Of a stretch of 64,000 bases of DNA, positions 1 to 15,200 are shown piece by piece (position 1 is the first letter of the stretch; each line of letters begins with the position of its first letter). Made by a program: the position numbers and the translations under genes. The DNA is taken from positions 17,324,137 to 17,388,136 of the forward strand of contig OX465105.1 in assembly GCA_949987565.1 (NCBI GenBank), read 5' to 3'. The notes beneath the pieces are model-generated. The model was not told the origin of the DNA. It worked only from the letters and a program-made list of their open reading frames with translations, and made no database searches. This DNA is from Luidia sarsii. Lineage: Eukaryota > Echinodermata > Asteroidea > Paxillosida > Luidiidae.

Positions 1-61
1 CGTCCTACTCAAATGACACCATGGGGGGGAGTTGGAGGTGGGTGGGGGGAGGGGAGAAAGG

Positions 62-140
62 TTCTGCATTTTGTCCCACCCACCTCCCGCCCCCCCCCCC
101 CCCCCCCAAAAAAAAAAAAAAAAAAAAAAAAAAAGAGAGA
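62..140. repeat. C-tract/A-tract simple sequence
   Basis: A run of C (about 91-107) passes directly into a run of A (about 108-134). Simple sequence in the intron below the last visible exon of the membrane-protein gene; no other content seen. Confidence 0.8.
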
Positions 141-203
141 AAAGAATAAGCACAGAAACTGAGAGAAATCAAAGGGAAGGCTCTTGAGGGGAATGCTACT
201 CAC

Positions 204-3200
204 TTGCTCCGTGATCCTTTTGGCGACCAACGAGGTCACGTGGATGACGCTGAGGACTCGGATGGTGACCAGACACAGGAAGGAGGCAGAGAACAGGTTT
301 CGGAGGAAAGCAAAGGCCTGGGTCACTCGCACTGCCGAGGAGAAGAAGGAAAAAAAAGGTCTTCAAGTTTTGGGGCGTAATGTGTTCTTGGGGATCAGCG
401 CGATCTCGTCAATTCTTGTCTCTTTGCCTTGGCACGCTATGAAGGCTATTCTTCAAGGTGTTGGTTGCAAATTCTTCCAGTTTTTACAACAATCATCATT
501 ATTTCATCATTATCCCTCTCCCAACCTCTCCAATGTTGTATTTTATAACCATAACAAGTTTGAGGGCCCGATGTATCGATTCTGGCAGGGCCTTTCCTAA
601 GATGCAGAAATTGATGTCGTTCTGAAAAGAATCAACCAAGCTAGGATAACAAAAAAATGTCAGGCCCTATTTATGTTTCCTAAGCTCTGTCTATTTCAGG
701 TCACTCTCGTCGGCAAGCCGTTTGCAACATTTTTCGCAATAGTCATCGATGTTAGCTGACTTTTTTTTAGTAGCGGCCGTACGTCTGAGCTCATCCGGGG
801 GTATTGGACAACGCCAGCTCTGTGGGAAAAGCCGGCGAGACGATGCTCCTCAGATGCTGAGTAAACAGAGAAGGCAAAGTGGGTGGGGTTGCGGTAGGGC
901 GGGCAGCAGGCGCAGCAGTCCCTCCGCAAACACCAACAAACTAAACAAGAATGAGATGCATTTGCCTCCCAGGAAATCCCCCCCACCATCCCATCCCATC
1001 CACCCACCACCTCCTCCTCTCCCTCCAATCAATCCGACATGTACTCGCACCTTTTCTTTTGGTTTGTCCCCCCCAAAAGAGAAGAAAAGAAAGGAAAGGA
1101 GGTATGTTATTCAACCATCCATACTGACAAATCGTGTTTCTGTTATTTTTCCTTGGCAATCCCACTGGCCATGTATTGATTTGCCAAGATAACAAACACA
1201 GCAGCCAGCCTAGTATCTCTTAATCAAGTCTGATTACATCCCCCCTTTTTTTCCCTTCTTTTTCTTTCGCCCTCTTTCCTTCCTCATCGCAGTCTTCTTC
1301 TTCTTCTTCTCCTCTTTCTTTCTTCCCTACTTTCCCTCCACTGCCCTCTCCTTCTGATAGTTTTAGTGATTGTATTATTCAACTCATCCGAGGGGATTGA
1401 TTTTGTTCCCTCCATCTACCCGGAAAATTCCCTGGGGTTAAGTTTACAAACTTGGGGGGGTTGGGAGGGTCGTTGGTTTAAGGGTTTTTTCCCTGGTTAT
1501 CTTTCCTTCTTCTTCATCTTCTTTTTTTTTTTTAATAGTAGTGGGGTGAACTTACCCAGTCCCATTGTTGCCGTAGACAGCAGCAGCTGCACGAATGATT
1601 CCTCCTCCGTGTTGGCACTGGAATATCAATAAGGAATTTCCTTTTTTAACACTCGGCACAGGAGGGCGGCTCGGTTCTGTTTTTCGGGGACAGACGAGCC
1701 TTATTAGCACCGTTTCGGGGTCCTGGTGGGATTGCCCAATCACGGGCTGCTTCTCCCTCCTGCCCCAGCTCACGTTCCGGGAGACTGAGGAGGAGTCAGA
1801 GTCGGACTACAAGCCTGGTTTTTTTGTGGGCAGGGCAGAGACCCTGTAAAGTCACCACCAGCACATAGATGATTGAGATTCGGATGTAATTATGTGAATT
1901 ATACTGCTTAATATACAAATGCAAAGAGTATTTCCCGTTTTCTTCCCTCAGCTCTGAGAATGGCTGTCTCTATTATGCTTGTACCATATTTTGTGGACAG
2001 AGAGAGAGCCCTTCAAGTGAGAACAGCAAAACCTTTGTGTACTGAAACAAGGCCCAACACTAAAAATGGATATAAGGTTGGATAAAACTCTGGAGCGTTT
2101 TGATCAGATCAGATTTTTGGGCAACTCGGGGTGAAGGTAGCGAGTCAAGAATGGCTTGTGCAGGTGGCGCGAAGAAATAATCTTTGCTAAAGGTGCGCAG
2201 TGTGATTCTGAAAAGAAAGGAGGGACTATTTCGAAAGCACTTCTGCAGTACACTCTTTCCACCTCCTGTCTTTTAACAATAGACGCAGCATATGTTTTGG
2301 GGGACAGACAGAAAGAGATGGGAGTATAACACCACAGAACGGACAGGGCTTAGTAAACTTGAGTGAGGCCCCTTCGGACAACAGAAAACAGAGAAGATTC
2401 GAGAAAGGTCATTGACAGTATATCTGTGATGCAACAACAGTCAACTAGACTGAGGAAGAAATGAAAAAGAAAAAACAAACAAACCCCAAAGGAGAGCTGC
2501 TATGAGCAAAGCCCCCCCCCTCCCCACTGTCTGTAGTCAATGTGGGCGAATACATGGTCATAGCACAGCTCCCGGCAGCCATCACCACAAACTGACACTA
2601 GACATTTTGTACATCTTGCTTTCTCATCATCACAGGCGCCGGCAAACTAATGACAGGAAATGTATCAATCTGTATCCTTTCATGTGATGAACGAATTATT
2701 GCACTTGTACCTTGTGATTTTTATATTTTTTTGAAGAAAAAAAACAACAACAAAAACAAACGAACAAACAGAACAAACACTAAGACTTTTCCGCAATGCT
2801 GTAACGGCGGAAAAGCCCCCCAATTTTTTTTCTGATATGTCAGATCCCTTGGTTCCATCAGTCTTGACGAGACTCTGTCTGTATCCATTGGGCTACAAAA
2901 TCCCTCCCTGCTAATCATTGAAGGCAATGCATGTCCTGAGCACACACTTTAAAGACAGGCCTCATGTAGCATCCTTGGACAAGCCGATGCTGAGAGGACG
3001 ACACATCTGGTCCTCATAAACACACACAGTGCACACACAACCATGTGGTTGTGCTAAAAGAACCCAATATATAACAACCTCAAAGGTCAAAAAATCTCGG
3101 GCGCGACAGGAAAAAAGGTGAAGACCAACGAGACTTAGAAATTACACAACTTGTTTCTGATCGGCTCCTTCTTTAAGACAAATTAAACGAATAGGAAACA

Positions 3201-6200
3201 ACATTTGTCAAGGTACCCACTTAATGGGAGCTTCACTTTTTTTGTGAGGATCAGGGGGGATAGGTGGGGTTGAAATTCGACAGAGGCAACAACCTAAGGT
3301 CTGACAAGCACATCCAGCGATTCTGAAGTCAGGCGGAGATCTAGAACCGAATGGGATCGGAGTGGAGAGGGGGAGGAAAGCGAAGGAAGGGAAAGAGAGA
3401 GAGAGAGAGAAAGATGGAGGGGGGGGGGGGGTTTGCAGTATTACGTTCCGTCAGAAACGTTTTAACTGCGGCCCAGTTCAATAAACAAGAATAATGGCGC
3501 TGGGATTTGAAATTCCCCAATTAATACGGGGAAATGGCCGGGGGCTCACGGCGCGGCCTGGCCGTCCCTGCATGTCTGATTTGCATGTAATCATGGGGAC
3601 GGTTTCTGTGGGATGCCTTTCAGGGTTCCCGTCTTGAATACTGATGCACCCGCCGTCGTGATAACAAAACATTGGGTATGATTAGGAATTTGTCGCCGCC
3701 AGATCCCCACCAAAAAAAAAAGAAGAAAAAAAAGGAGAAAAAAACGTTCTTGCCATTGAAGAATTTCAAGTTTTAATCTCGGATTTCATTTACAATTTTT
3801 CTTTCCTTTTTTTTTTTAATGAAGGGTTGTGAAGGGTTCCTATAAGAGTTTAAAGCAGTAGGGGAAAGACAGCATTTCACAATTTCGAGCTTAAGAACGA
3901 CATCAGACAATGGATACCATTAGCCGTGACTACAATTTTTCCAAATTGGCAGGGGAATCACAGGCAAAAATTTCCATCCTCTTTCCTGGTTATAAATAAC
4001 TTCCCGATACAAAATACTAATAAAATCTGAAAAAATTGCAGTGGTTCATGAATGTAATTTAGTCAGCGAGTTAAATGTAAATTTTGTTTTCTTCCCCCAC
4101 TCTCTCACTATAAAGGCTGTTCGTTCATACAAAGGGTTCCATAAATTTCCAAAACGAATTTTCTAACTCAGTCCGATCACGTCGCGAATAATTACTTAAT
4201 CCCACAATGACCACTTATCACGGTGCTTTCTTTTTAATCAATTTAGTTCCCCTTCATTAGGCAGCCAACTCATGTAAGAGTAATCGGTGCTTATGGGGAG
4301 AGGGAGAGGGAACGGAGGCAAAAACCGCCGTGCCCCAGCAGACGCAGAGGGCTTAATTTAAAAACGATACCAGCAGTTGAGCGGGTTTCGTGTTCAGTTC
4401 AAATTTGCTCTGGATGGAGCCTTTCAAAGAGCTCTGTAGTAGATGGACTAAAAAAAAAACCATTTTTAAAAAGAGGCCAAAATTTGTGTTTTTGTGTATA
4501 TGCTTGAAATATCTACAAGCCTTAGATCGAATCGATTATTTTCATTAGGAACAAGAAGCTTGGTGATATTTTGTTTCAAGAATAATCCATGGCCCTTCCT
4601 CTCCCCCTACTCCTCTTAAATTCCTTCCACTTGGCTCTGTAATTATGTCTGTGGATCTTAGTCCCCCTATCTGCTTTTGAATTCATGACTTACAAGTTTC
4701 TTAGCCCACTCATTCCTACCCCCCTCCCCCTTCCCTCCCGAGGGAAAAGTGCAATTATCTGAAGGAATTAGTTTAAGAGGTTAATTTTCAGGATACTTGA
4801 AGGGTACACACGGGAGATGTTAATGTCAGATTCAGTAAAGCAAGGGGAAATACCTCACAACATTCCACTTTAAAAAAAACCAACAACGCAAAAAAAAAAA
4901 AAAACGGGAAACGAACGAACAAGGACGGGAGTCGGTCAGACTGGCAAACTGTTTTACACCGCAGCACGGTCTCGCGACTGCGGGACGATCCGCATTTGAA
5001 TTTCAAATCGGACGACTTCCTCAAATTGGTTTCGCACTCTGCTTTTGTGGCAAAAGCCTTTTGATAACTCGTCTCCCCTCCCTTTACAAATTATCATGAC
5101 AGTGGTGCATTTGAATGATTGTGAGGCTGACATTTCAGATCCATTTTCCAGCGACATTGCATCCAATCATGTTTATCACTTTTAATGTCACGAAAATGGC
5201 AAACCCGGCTTGCACTCTCATCTAAACTGGTCGGGGAAAAAAACCAACAAAAAAACAAAAATCCTATGAAGAAATCGATAGGTACATGCATGCTGTACTC
5301 CTCCAATGAATGAAAAATTAATCTGATTTGAATGAACTCTTTATAATCGAGTGGTTTTTTTTTTCATACCTGGTTTTCACTTGACCGATTCATTCTGAAT
5401 GTTGACACAAATGGAGTTGAAGGGGGAATTTTTTTTGTGTTTTTTAGATATCTTTCAGGAGGGTGGCAGTCAGTTCCCTAGACGTTGAATGATCCAAGCA
5501 AGGAATAGAGGGAGTTTAATACATCACAGATTTAAATGAGGATTAGAAATGTGATACTGTATGTGTACATGTATATTTCCTGCAGATCTGGGGTTTTTTT
5601 TATATTGGAAAGTGAATGCTTCACAGTATTGGAAATAGAATGTTTCGCACTGTTGGAAATACAATGTTTTGCAATATTGGATTGGGTTTGGAATTGGGTT
5701 CGATGTTATTGTATTGTATTTAATGATTTAATTTTTTTCCGTAGCATAAGGCTAATTAATTAGTGGTTTCTTTTGGCCAAAGTAATTAAAATTGTATTAT
5801 TTAATTTGTAACACCTCTCCTCCTTGAGTCGAGCGTCAGTATCCGGGGTTCTCATGTAGCTGTATCAAAAACGCTCCGTGTCCCGATTGTGGTGAACATT
5901 GTGACAATAAACTAAAATAAATTATTCTTATTGTAATTCACCACGCACGTGAAGATGACATCTGTGAGGGGGGAAAAACGGGGAACTAATTTCAAGCGGA
6001 CTGCACCCCGAAGCCTTTTGCAACGACTGTGGGGAGAAAAACTTCCAATTATGGAAATGATTGGGATCGATTTCATGATGCAAGTGATTCAATAGGCTAT
6101 TTACAACTCGGAATTGGCAGGTTTTCTTGTTTTCGATCCCTCTCCGTCCTTATATGTGTGTATGTGTCCCGGATGGGTAAATGGCTTTCTGTGAGTGCAT

Positions 6201-9200
6201 TTGCAGGAGGGCATGGAAGGAAGACCATGTTTGTCTGCCTCTGCAAACAGCGGTTCCTCAAAACAGTTGAGTTTCGGTAATACAGTAGGCGTAAAATTTG
6301 CTGATGCAATTGCTGATCCTAACCCGCCGAAGAAAAAAAAAACCAAACCCCTAAACCCAAATCAGAGTTGGAAAGACCTCAACATGACACCTAAAGTCTT
6401 CTCCTCGGGGGTAAAATCGAGGCATGAGGAGAGGAAAAACCTCCAGTTTTTCTTAACAGGATTTCAGAACCTTACCCAAATCGACCCCTCGTGCTTCACT
6501 CTCCCCCTTCACCTCCCCACACAGACACACCATCTATGAATCAGATTCTCCGGAGGACTTTCCGACCCCCCCCCCCCCCCGCTCAAAAGGAAAAAAAGAG
6601 AAAGAAGAAGAGTGGGGGATGCCTATTTTGTGTTGTGGTGTTTTGTAATGGATGCATCTGCCTCAAGGATGAAGTAATTATGGGGAGAAGGGGGGGGGGG
6701 GTACTCGGCGATTCACGCCAACCGTGGTTGCTCCTACGCAACCCTCTTAGTATCGTGGGATCTCATCGCTGGCATCGCTGCCAGGAGACAGGGATCCAGT
6801 CCCCGCAGACTCCCCCGAAATAACTTTCGGTTTTTTCTTTCCCCTGCTTCATGTCCAGCGAGGCTGAGTGTCATTGTTCTCTGTTCGTCGGCGGCGATTA
6901 AACAAGGACAAAAAAAAAATATTATCAATTCTTCCAAAGAAGAAAAATAACGGCCACCGTCGGAGATTCAGTACGAGTGGCGATTAGATTGTTTGGTCTC
7001 TTTTATTGAAGGATTTTTGCCCTGAAGGAAGAAGCTGGAGAGCGCAATGCCAGGTCTTGTGTCTTCCCTGATTTGTGTTATTGGAAGACATTCCAGCCAG
7101 TGAGGGGTTTGCGGCAATTTTGTTTTTTTCTTTTGAATTTTAAAACTTGATGCTGGACATTTTGAACGAATGAAATGATCCACAGATACCCCCGGTAAAT
7201 AAAAATTGTGAAATAAATTAATGTGGTGGGATCCTAATCGTTCTGATATGCTTTCAACAATCATACATGCATGAGCAACATAAACATTTTACAAACTGTT
7301 TACTGACTAAAATGAAGAAAAAACTCAAAAGATAGAGGGCCTGATGTTTTGATCCTAGCAGGACCTTTCTCAAAGGCAAAGGCACGTTTTGGGTAGTGTG
7401 TACTCTGCCGTCGTCAGGAGATGGGCAGAGTACACACTACCCAAAAACTTTGACCTATCAGCTCTTTTCAGAGCTACACTCCTTCTCGAAAGAGAAGTGT
7501 TTCATGGTGTCACCGCAAACCTCCCACTTAGTATTTCCACCATTGCAAACCTTCAAGCCTTATCTAAATACGTGGGCACCTTTTCATTCATGTTCACCCC
7601 ACACTACTCCTTTAAACTTTACACTGTCTCAGCCTTAAGAATAGGTATGAGGGATTTTGAACAAAAAAAAGTACTCTATACGAGTTCTCATTTGAGTTTT
7701 AAGCCCCGAATACCCCTCGGAGTTGAGTTTAAGAGAGAAGGGGAGAGGGAAGACTTGATTACAATTTCAGATATGTGGCACCCTTCTAAAGAAATCCGTG
7801 AAAATGATCCGTGAAAATCAACCTGCCTTTAGCATGAAAGATTTGATCAGCTTTTGCAAGAAATACCAAGGTTGATGACAATCAGATTACTGTAATAGAG
7901 ATGCGGCGCTAACAAGCTTTGAAATTGCATATGCTTGGAACCCAAGCCAGCATTTGCATATTGTTCACTGGAACTGTACTATTGACACAAGTTATTATTT
8001 TTCAGCCTCTAACTTTTTTTGAAGGAGGACGGGGGTTGGGGGGGGGGGTTTCCCCTTGGTTGGACATATGGGCAAACAGGTACCGTACAGTATTGAGGGG
8101 TTTCCTCCGCAAATGGAGAGATGCAATTGGGGAAATTGTTTGCGCTCATTTGTCTGATCCAAACATGACTGGGTCCGTAATTGAGTTAAGTGTAAAGGGG
8201 AAGGGAGGGGGAGATAAAAAAAAAATTCTGGCACGGATGTGGACAGACATCTTGGTAAACATTCGTCTGGGTTTTTATCGCGGCAAAGTATGGATGGCAG
8301 TCAATGAAGTTTTCATTTCAATTATCGTAGATGCACCAACTGACATGGATAGGGGATGGGTGGACAGGAGGGGGGGGGGAGAAGGGGCTGGGGAGGAGAG
8401 GGGGGGGTAAGGCTCCCGTCCCCCCTGGGAATTTGTCCATCCAATAAAGGCATAGAAAAATACACACCCGGATAAACACAGGGAAGGCGTGACTAGGCAT
8501 AAGCCCATTATGACGACTACAGTTTGTCCCGCAAAAGTCAAGGCAGACCCTCGCTGTCAACAAACTGGAGCAAGGCGGGAGGGGACAACCGTAGAAATGC
8601 CCAAATCATGATTTAGCAGGATGCCTGCACTACCCATGTACACATCTTACAATGGGAGCTTGACACACTATTGTGGTCCTTACTGACCTTTGACCCATCT
8701 CGAGTCGATTCCTACAGTGTCTGAAACCCATGCACGCTCTCCTTACGAGTGATTTTACACATATATGGAAGAGTGTAAGAATGTAATGGAAATAACCTCA
8801 ACTAGAATTGCGTCTTTCCAGCTGCAGTAACAATCTTTGCAATCATATAGACAAAATTGCAAGCCAGTATTTGTCCTAAAGCCAATTTGTGTCACAAAGG
8901 TAAATCACAATGAATGGATAACTTACACATGTACATGTTTGATACTGGGGGAAAAAAGCATTTACCAGTACGTACTCATTCCATCACTCAGTATTGTTAA
9001 GGAAAAAGGAAGGATAAGAAGGCCTGACATTTTTATGCTAGTGGGCCCTTTCTCGTAGGCAGAATGATTCTGCCTTCGATAAAGGTTCCACTAGGAACGA
9101 AACATCAGTCCTTTCCAAAATGTCTGTGATTTGCAGTCTCTGTCATCTAATGTCGGTAAGCAGTTTGAAACACCGTTTAAAGTACTTACTATTGTAATGC

Positions 9201-12200
9201 CAAAATATTCCAAACTGCCTACTGACTTAATTGACCAAAATACAAATCTATTTTTTTTTTTATTTAGAGGGGCGGACATATTTTATCCTACCAAGATCTT
9301 TGAGAAAGGGCCTGCCAGGCGGATTGAAACATCAGGCCCCCTGAATTTGTTGAAATTTGCAGATTGGTCATGCAAGCCAGTAAGCAGTTTGCAAATCTAT
9401 TTGCATTATTTCAATACTAAACAAATTGCAAACTGCTAGTTAACGTTTGAGGGATTTTTTTTTTTCATCTTTTTTTTTTCTTTTGGGGGGGTATTACTTT
9501 AAAGAAAAGAAGAGAAGAGAAAAGACACAGTGGCTGTTCACTGGAGCCTCTCGCGGCTAGACTGACAACGAGCCGGGAGGTTCAGAGAGATTAGGGCAGA
9601 GGGAGAAGGGAGGAGGGGGTGGGGGGTGGGGGGGAAAGGAGGGAGGATGAGGAGGAGGAGGAGGAGGAGGAGGAGGGGGAGGGCAGGGACTCCTTACTTG
9701 ATCCACTCTTCAGGCACTTTCATTGGGTGGGCCATCATGCTAGCCTCCTGGTGCATGGCAAACAGGATGGTGAACATCGCCAGGGTGACGACGCCGCAGT
9801 CAGATATAATCCCTGCAGCCGGGCACAACATCAGTTTGTCCTTTAGTCGCAATGTCACGATTAAACAGTGACAGACAGACAGACGGACGTGAGGGCTGAG
9901 GTGGTGGTGGATATGGAAAAGGGAGAAGTGCCAGACCCCCCCCCCCCGAAAAAAAAAAAAAATCCTGCGAAGATTGTACGCAGGATCCTGAATCGTGCAC
10001 AGGCAATTTACTTTCAATGTCCCTCATCTAACAAGTATTATTTTTTTATTTTTTTTTTTTCTGAAAGAATTGTCAAGCAAATTTGAACAATTTGTAGGAG
10101 TTATAGGTTTGCTGTGACACCACATAAAATTCTCTTTTTTTGTGAGTATGTGTGGCTCTGAAAAGAACCGGGAGCTCCTCTGGTTCTTTTCAGAACAACA
10201 CATACTCACAAAAGAGAGAATTTTACACGGTGTCACCGCGAACCTATTACTCCTCCTATTCTCACCATGAAAACCTTCAAATCTCATTAAACATAATGCA
10301 GTGTTTTTTTTTTTTTAATAGATTTAATCTATGATGTTGGAATGCATTTAGCACTCTGGGTTAGAATGGAGAAAGCAACCACTGTGCGATGCACTGTGCA
10401 TAATAATTATGGCTCCCGTTCACACCAGTAACGTGCAACTTGTGGGAGGGGGGAGGTGGGGGCCTTCTCCCATTGTGGACAATGAGGGCAGCAGACACAC
10501 ATGATGGCTGTTCCCCATGCAGCACACTGCTCATGGAATGGTGGGCTTACCGGTACACACCTTTTTTTTTTTCATTTCTTTTTTCGATGCCGTCTGAATT
10601 TCAGTTCTCAGCTTTCTTTCAGCAGCAGGTGATTAAGAAAGGAAAGGTCTAGTGGCAGCACAGAATGTCTTGATGAATAGTGCAAGACCAAAAGATGTTC
10701 TGGGCATTACACTAGTATTCCTATGGCTTTAACTTGACCTCCATGCCATTTCAGGGCTGGATTTCACAAAGCCTTACGATGCATCGTAACTCAGCTTACA
10801 ATGGACAACCCATCGTAAGTTGTGATGGGCCGTCTGGTTTCTGTGCATCGCTCATCGTCTTGCAATTGATCGTAAGTCATGATGAGTTTGGTGAAATCGC
10901 CTGCTGGTTCCATTTATAATTACCGCATGTGTGTGTTTTCAGCACAGAAATATGGTATCGACTGTTTGCATTCTGCTGTGAAACTACTGATGCGCTTATG
11001 AATGGCCTTGTGTGAGTGATGAAAATCAAGAAAGTAATATCATTGGTATATTTGCCTGAGGAAACGGATGCCCCTGTAAGTTCACTGTAGTTACCTTCCT
11101 CCTTCAATAACGTCAAGCCCAGCAGCAGAACAGAGATGACTACCAGAGCAGTGAGAATCCTGTGAGAAAAAAAGGAATAGAAAGAATCAAAGAGTTTATT
11201 AAACGTAGCCAATACAATTTCAATGGATTTGAAGCCAGGATTTGGGTATTATACATCTGAAGTAAATACAAAAAACTTTTCACTTACTAAAATGACCTGC
11301 AATACATAAATCTCAAAAGTTATAGGGCCTGATGTTTTTATCCTAGCAGGACCTTTCTCCAAGGCAAAGTGTTATATATCTACTCGTTACCATCCAACGA
11401 TTTCATGTGATTTATATGACTGCCACTGGCTCCTAAAAAAAATACAAGCCATTAAACTAAAATCGCGGAACAAATAGACCCAACAACAATTCAAAATCTG
11501 GATAAACAATCATAATTAGCAGTTTGCAGCCAGGGTTAAGACGGTGTAACAAAAACGGAAACATTTAAGAGAAAATTTTTCTTGAAATTAATGTGGTTGA
11601 GGGATGCTTCTTCTTTGACTGAATCAATCAGTCGTTTCTGAGGTCAGTATCCAATGGATGAGCTCTGGGTTGGTTCAGTGCACATGACTGCAGAGAAGCA
11701 TTTTGAAGACAGCACAGTGAGACACTGCCAGCCGTAGCCAAAGCCATTAGCCGCAGTCGATAATTCAAATCTGACCTGCAATGTAACTCGACCACAGCAC
11801 AGAACTGAGCCACCATGATAGATGCGCACACGTACACAAAACAGCAGTGGTCATATACTTTTTTGGTTTTTTTCCCCCTAAAAATCCTCCTCGTAAACAA
11901 TAAAATTGTCTTTTGGTTGAATCTGCAGTCAAATGCAAATGTGGACAATGCCATCATACCCCTTGCACCTTGTTTCTTTCTTTCTACTTCATTTTTTATT
12001 CTATTTTTTTTATTGGCAACAAAATAAGACGTCGACTTTGGGAGATTGCGAGGGGACTTCAGGCTATCCAAAGATACGGTCTCATTCTGATATTACATCC
12101 TGGAATCGATGCCTCAAAATTGCCCTCGGGGGATCAGGAAAAGGTAGCTACCTGTACTTCCACGTCCGCACTAAGTTTTACCTGCATACATGTATTTGCT

Positions 12201-15200
12201 TACCACTGTAAAAGGACCCCTGGGGCAGTGACATAAAAGGAAATGGCTTCTTATATATGTAGAAGAGATAAAACAAAAATCTCTCTCTCTCTGCAGAGTG
12301 CATCTTTCTACCTTTTTATAGTAATGCATCCAATTAAACAGACCGTCTTATTGAATTTCAAGGCACATTGAGAGAGATGGGACTGAGATGGGAAAAACGA
12401 GACCTCTAACTTCCCAAGTTTTTTTTTTGTTCAAAGACATAATCGGTGTAAATGGCAGCTTTAATGACATGCAACCTATGAATCCCAAAAGCAGTCCCAC
12501 CCTTTGCCATCTACAAGTAGACAATTCCTACCAGACGTGTATAGTCGCTGGCCTACAAAATAACTCCTCTCTTTTTTTTTTTGGGGGGGGCCAACTTGTT
12601 TGTTTTCTTTGTCTGTTTGACTAAAACTAGGCAACGATTCTTCAACATGTGGAGTCTGTTGACACCTCTGTGACCTGGATCTTCTTTAAAGATTACCAAC
12701 CAAGCGTCCAATCTAGAACATGTAGCTCAGTTTGATTCTTATGTGGGGGGGGGGGGAACTACTACTGCATGTTCGCATGCATGGCCGTTTTTTGTGCATC
12801 AGCACAAAGAGGTGTGTGTAACCTATTCCCGGTCAATACACAGGTGTAGGGAGTACCCAGGGACACTCGGTGCAATTACTTACACTGCTTACCACTTGGC
12901 ACCTGAAGTCCCAACACAAACCCCTTCAGAGTTGAAGGAAAACCGATGTGTGTGGGTGGGCGGGTTGGTTGATGGATGGCCATGTGTATACGCACACCGT
13001 TTAAAGGTGTCATGAAAGGCAGAGGTTCCGTAACACCAACATATTTGCTCTCATTCATTGCATAAATACGAATGGCGTGTTCATTGACTGATTATTTCAC
13101 TGATTAATTCATTATCTGATTGATTGATTGATTGATTGGTTAATTGGTTGATTGACTGATTGATTAATTTGTTGATCGACTATTGATTCATTGATATATT
13201 CATCCACCCACCCATCCATCTATCCATCCATCCATCCATGCATTTACACTGTATTTATGATTGTCTGACACACATCGATTGATTGATTGCTTGATTCAGT
13301 CATTCAGTCATTATATTACTTCTTAATCCAGAGTAACTTACCTCATCAGTGTTTTCAGCCCTTTTGAGGAGCATATATAATGTATATACAATAAGGATTA
13401 AAATACACTAATAGAATCATCTCAGGATTGCACAATAGCCCTTAAACTTTAGTGAAACAAATACCGTACATTTGTGATATTTTTAAGGTTCAGATACTGT
13501 TGGGGTTATAGACAGAATACGTAAATGTTTAAGGCTCATTTGAGGGATTGGAAATGCAAAATTCTCAAAACACAAAGTTTAGAAATATATGCACTCCACA
13601 TGCAATTAAGGTATTATGCATTATGAATCATTGGAAATGTAATTCATGAGAAACAAGATAACATTGTCGCTGCAGGCAATGTTTGCACTCTTGTGTGAGG
13701 GTTCTGACGAACGTGCGAGATAACACGTGAAGGCACATGTGACAATTTCAGCCTGGCCTGCCCTGCAATGGAGCCATGCAAACAAATGGTGGCGAACAGT
13801 CTGACTGTAGTGGTGGTACTGTATGGGGCACATTGGCAGGGGGGCTGACAACAAAGAGCCCACTATCAAATGAGCTCAATATGCATGTACGGCAATGCCT
13901 GAAGTCTTCAGAGCCCGTTTTCTCTCTCCAACATGGCCGTATTTTGAATGACAAATCATTTTGTATGAATAACATTACATTCTTTACATCACCAATCGGT
14001 AGTACCGGTAAGCTGTTTACCGGATGAAGATTTTTTTCTGTCTTTTGTTATATCACATCTTGTCTGAAACGCTGAAACCATACACATGTACGTGTATGTT
14101 GGAATAGACCAGAACACAGAATATGACCATAAAATGTAATCTAAGCCTGAATTACTACACCTGTTGCTGCAGACAACAGTGATACTACCTACATGGAAAT
14201 ATGCATGGTACACGTAGACAGTGCCTAAAACAAGCAGCAGCCATAGTACAAGTACATGTACCTCTCTTTGGAGACACTAATTTGGAATTGGATCAGGCTT
14301 TACATGACTGTACCTCAAAAAGGAAATAGGAAAAAAACAATTACGGTCCAAACAAATTCTGAACTCCACTGAATACAGTTCTCTTTCAGCTTCGCGACAT
14401 GAAGTGAAACCAACGATCAGCTTCATATGGGTTCATTGGTAGATCTGTTAATTGTTTGGCTTCGAGAAGCACAACGATGGTTGGATTCAATTTGGCTTAA
14501 CACAAGAGGGCACTTGACCTGACCATGAGATCTTTAAAACACGTACTGCACAGCAGTCGCTCATATTCAAGTGCTTATGAGCAACCTTTGAACTAATGAC
14601 AAACCACAACCAAAGCCATGGGGCTACATGTACATGTATGTAGGCATCCTAAATGGCTGAAGCACAATCATTCTTGCTCTGCAATATCAGAATAAGTGAT
14701 AGGTTTGCGGTGACACCATGCAATTTCTCTTTTGTGAGTGTGTGTGGTTCTGAAAAGAACCGGAAGAACTCAACGTTTCAAACAGTTATGCTCTGTTCGT
14801 CTTCAGGAGACTATCAGAATCACATACACTCACAAAAGAGAAGTCGCATTGTGTTACTGCAAACCTATCACTTATTTTGCTACTCTCAGCATGAAAACCG
14901 TCAAATCCCATCAGCAATATCAGGTTGCTGACTCAAAACTTGAACGGATGTCGATGTTCATGTAATGTATGCCAATTGTGCCAGAACTTCTAAGACAAAA
15001 TCACAAGGTCATGCTAGGATCGAAACCTCAGGCCCACTAAATTCTGAGATTTGCATTTTTTTGAATTTTTAGTCAGCAAGCAGTTTGCAACATTTTTGTA
15101 TATCACAAAATCACAAGGTTTGATTGGCAATCCTGTTTGGAGACAGATCATGCAATAATCATTCTCCCAAAAACGAGGGTGTGACCCTTCTTGAAGGTCT

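Larger units (their letters stand above)
1850..9690. other. Large intron of the membrane-protein gene, mostly unique AT-rich sequence
   Basis: This lies between exon 6 (1617-1556) and exon 5 (9812-9698). I see no exon that fits the phases. The first part (about 1.9-6.9 kb) has few of the foldback repeats that crowd the rest of the window, and it contains blocks of complex, non-repetitive sequence that look like regulatory elements. Foldback repeats appear from about 7.3 kb onward. Short homopolymers occur throughout. Confidence 0.6.

Noticed and set aside
1595..1849. Plus-strand exon around FRETEEESESDYKPG
   Set aside because: The acceptor is possible but the following GTTTTT is a poor donor, no partner exon is visible, and the minus-strand exon 1617-1556 explains the adjacent sequence.
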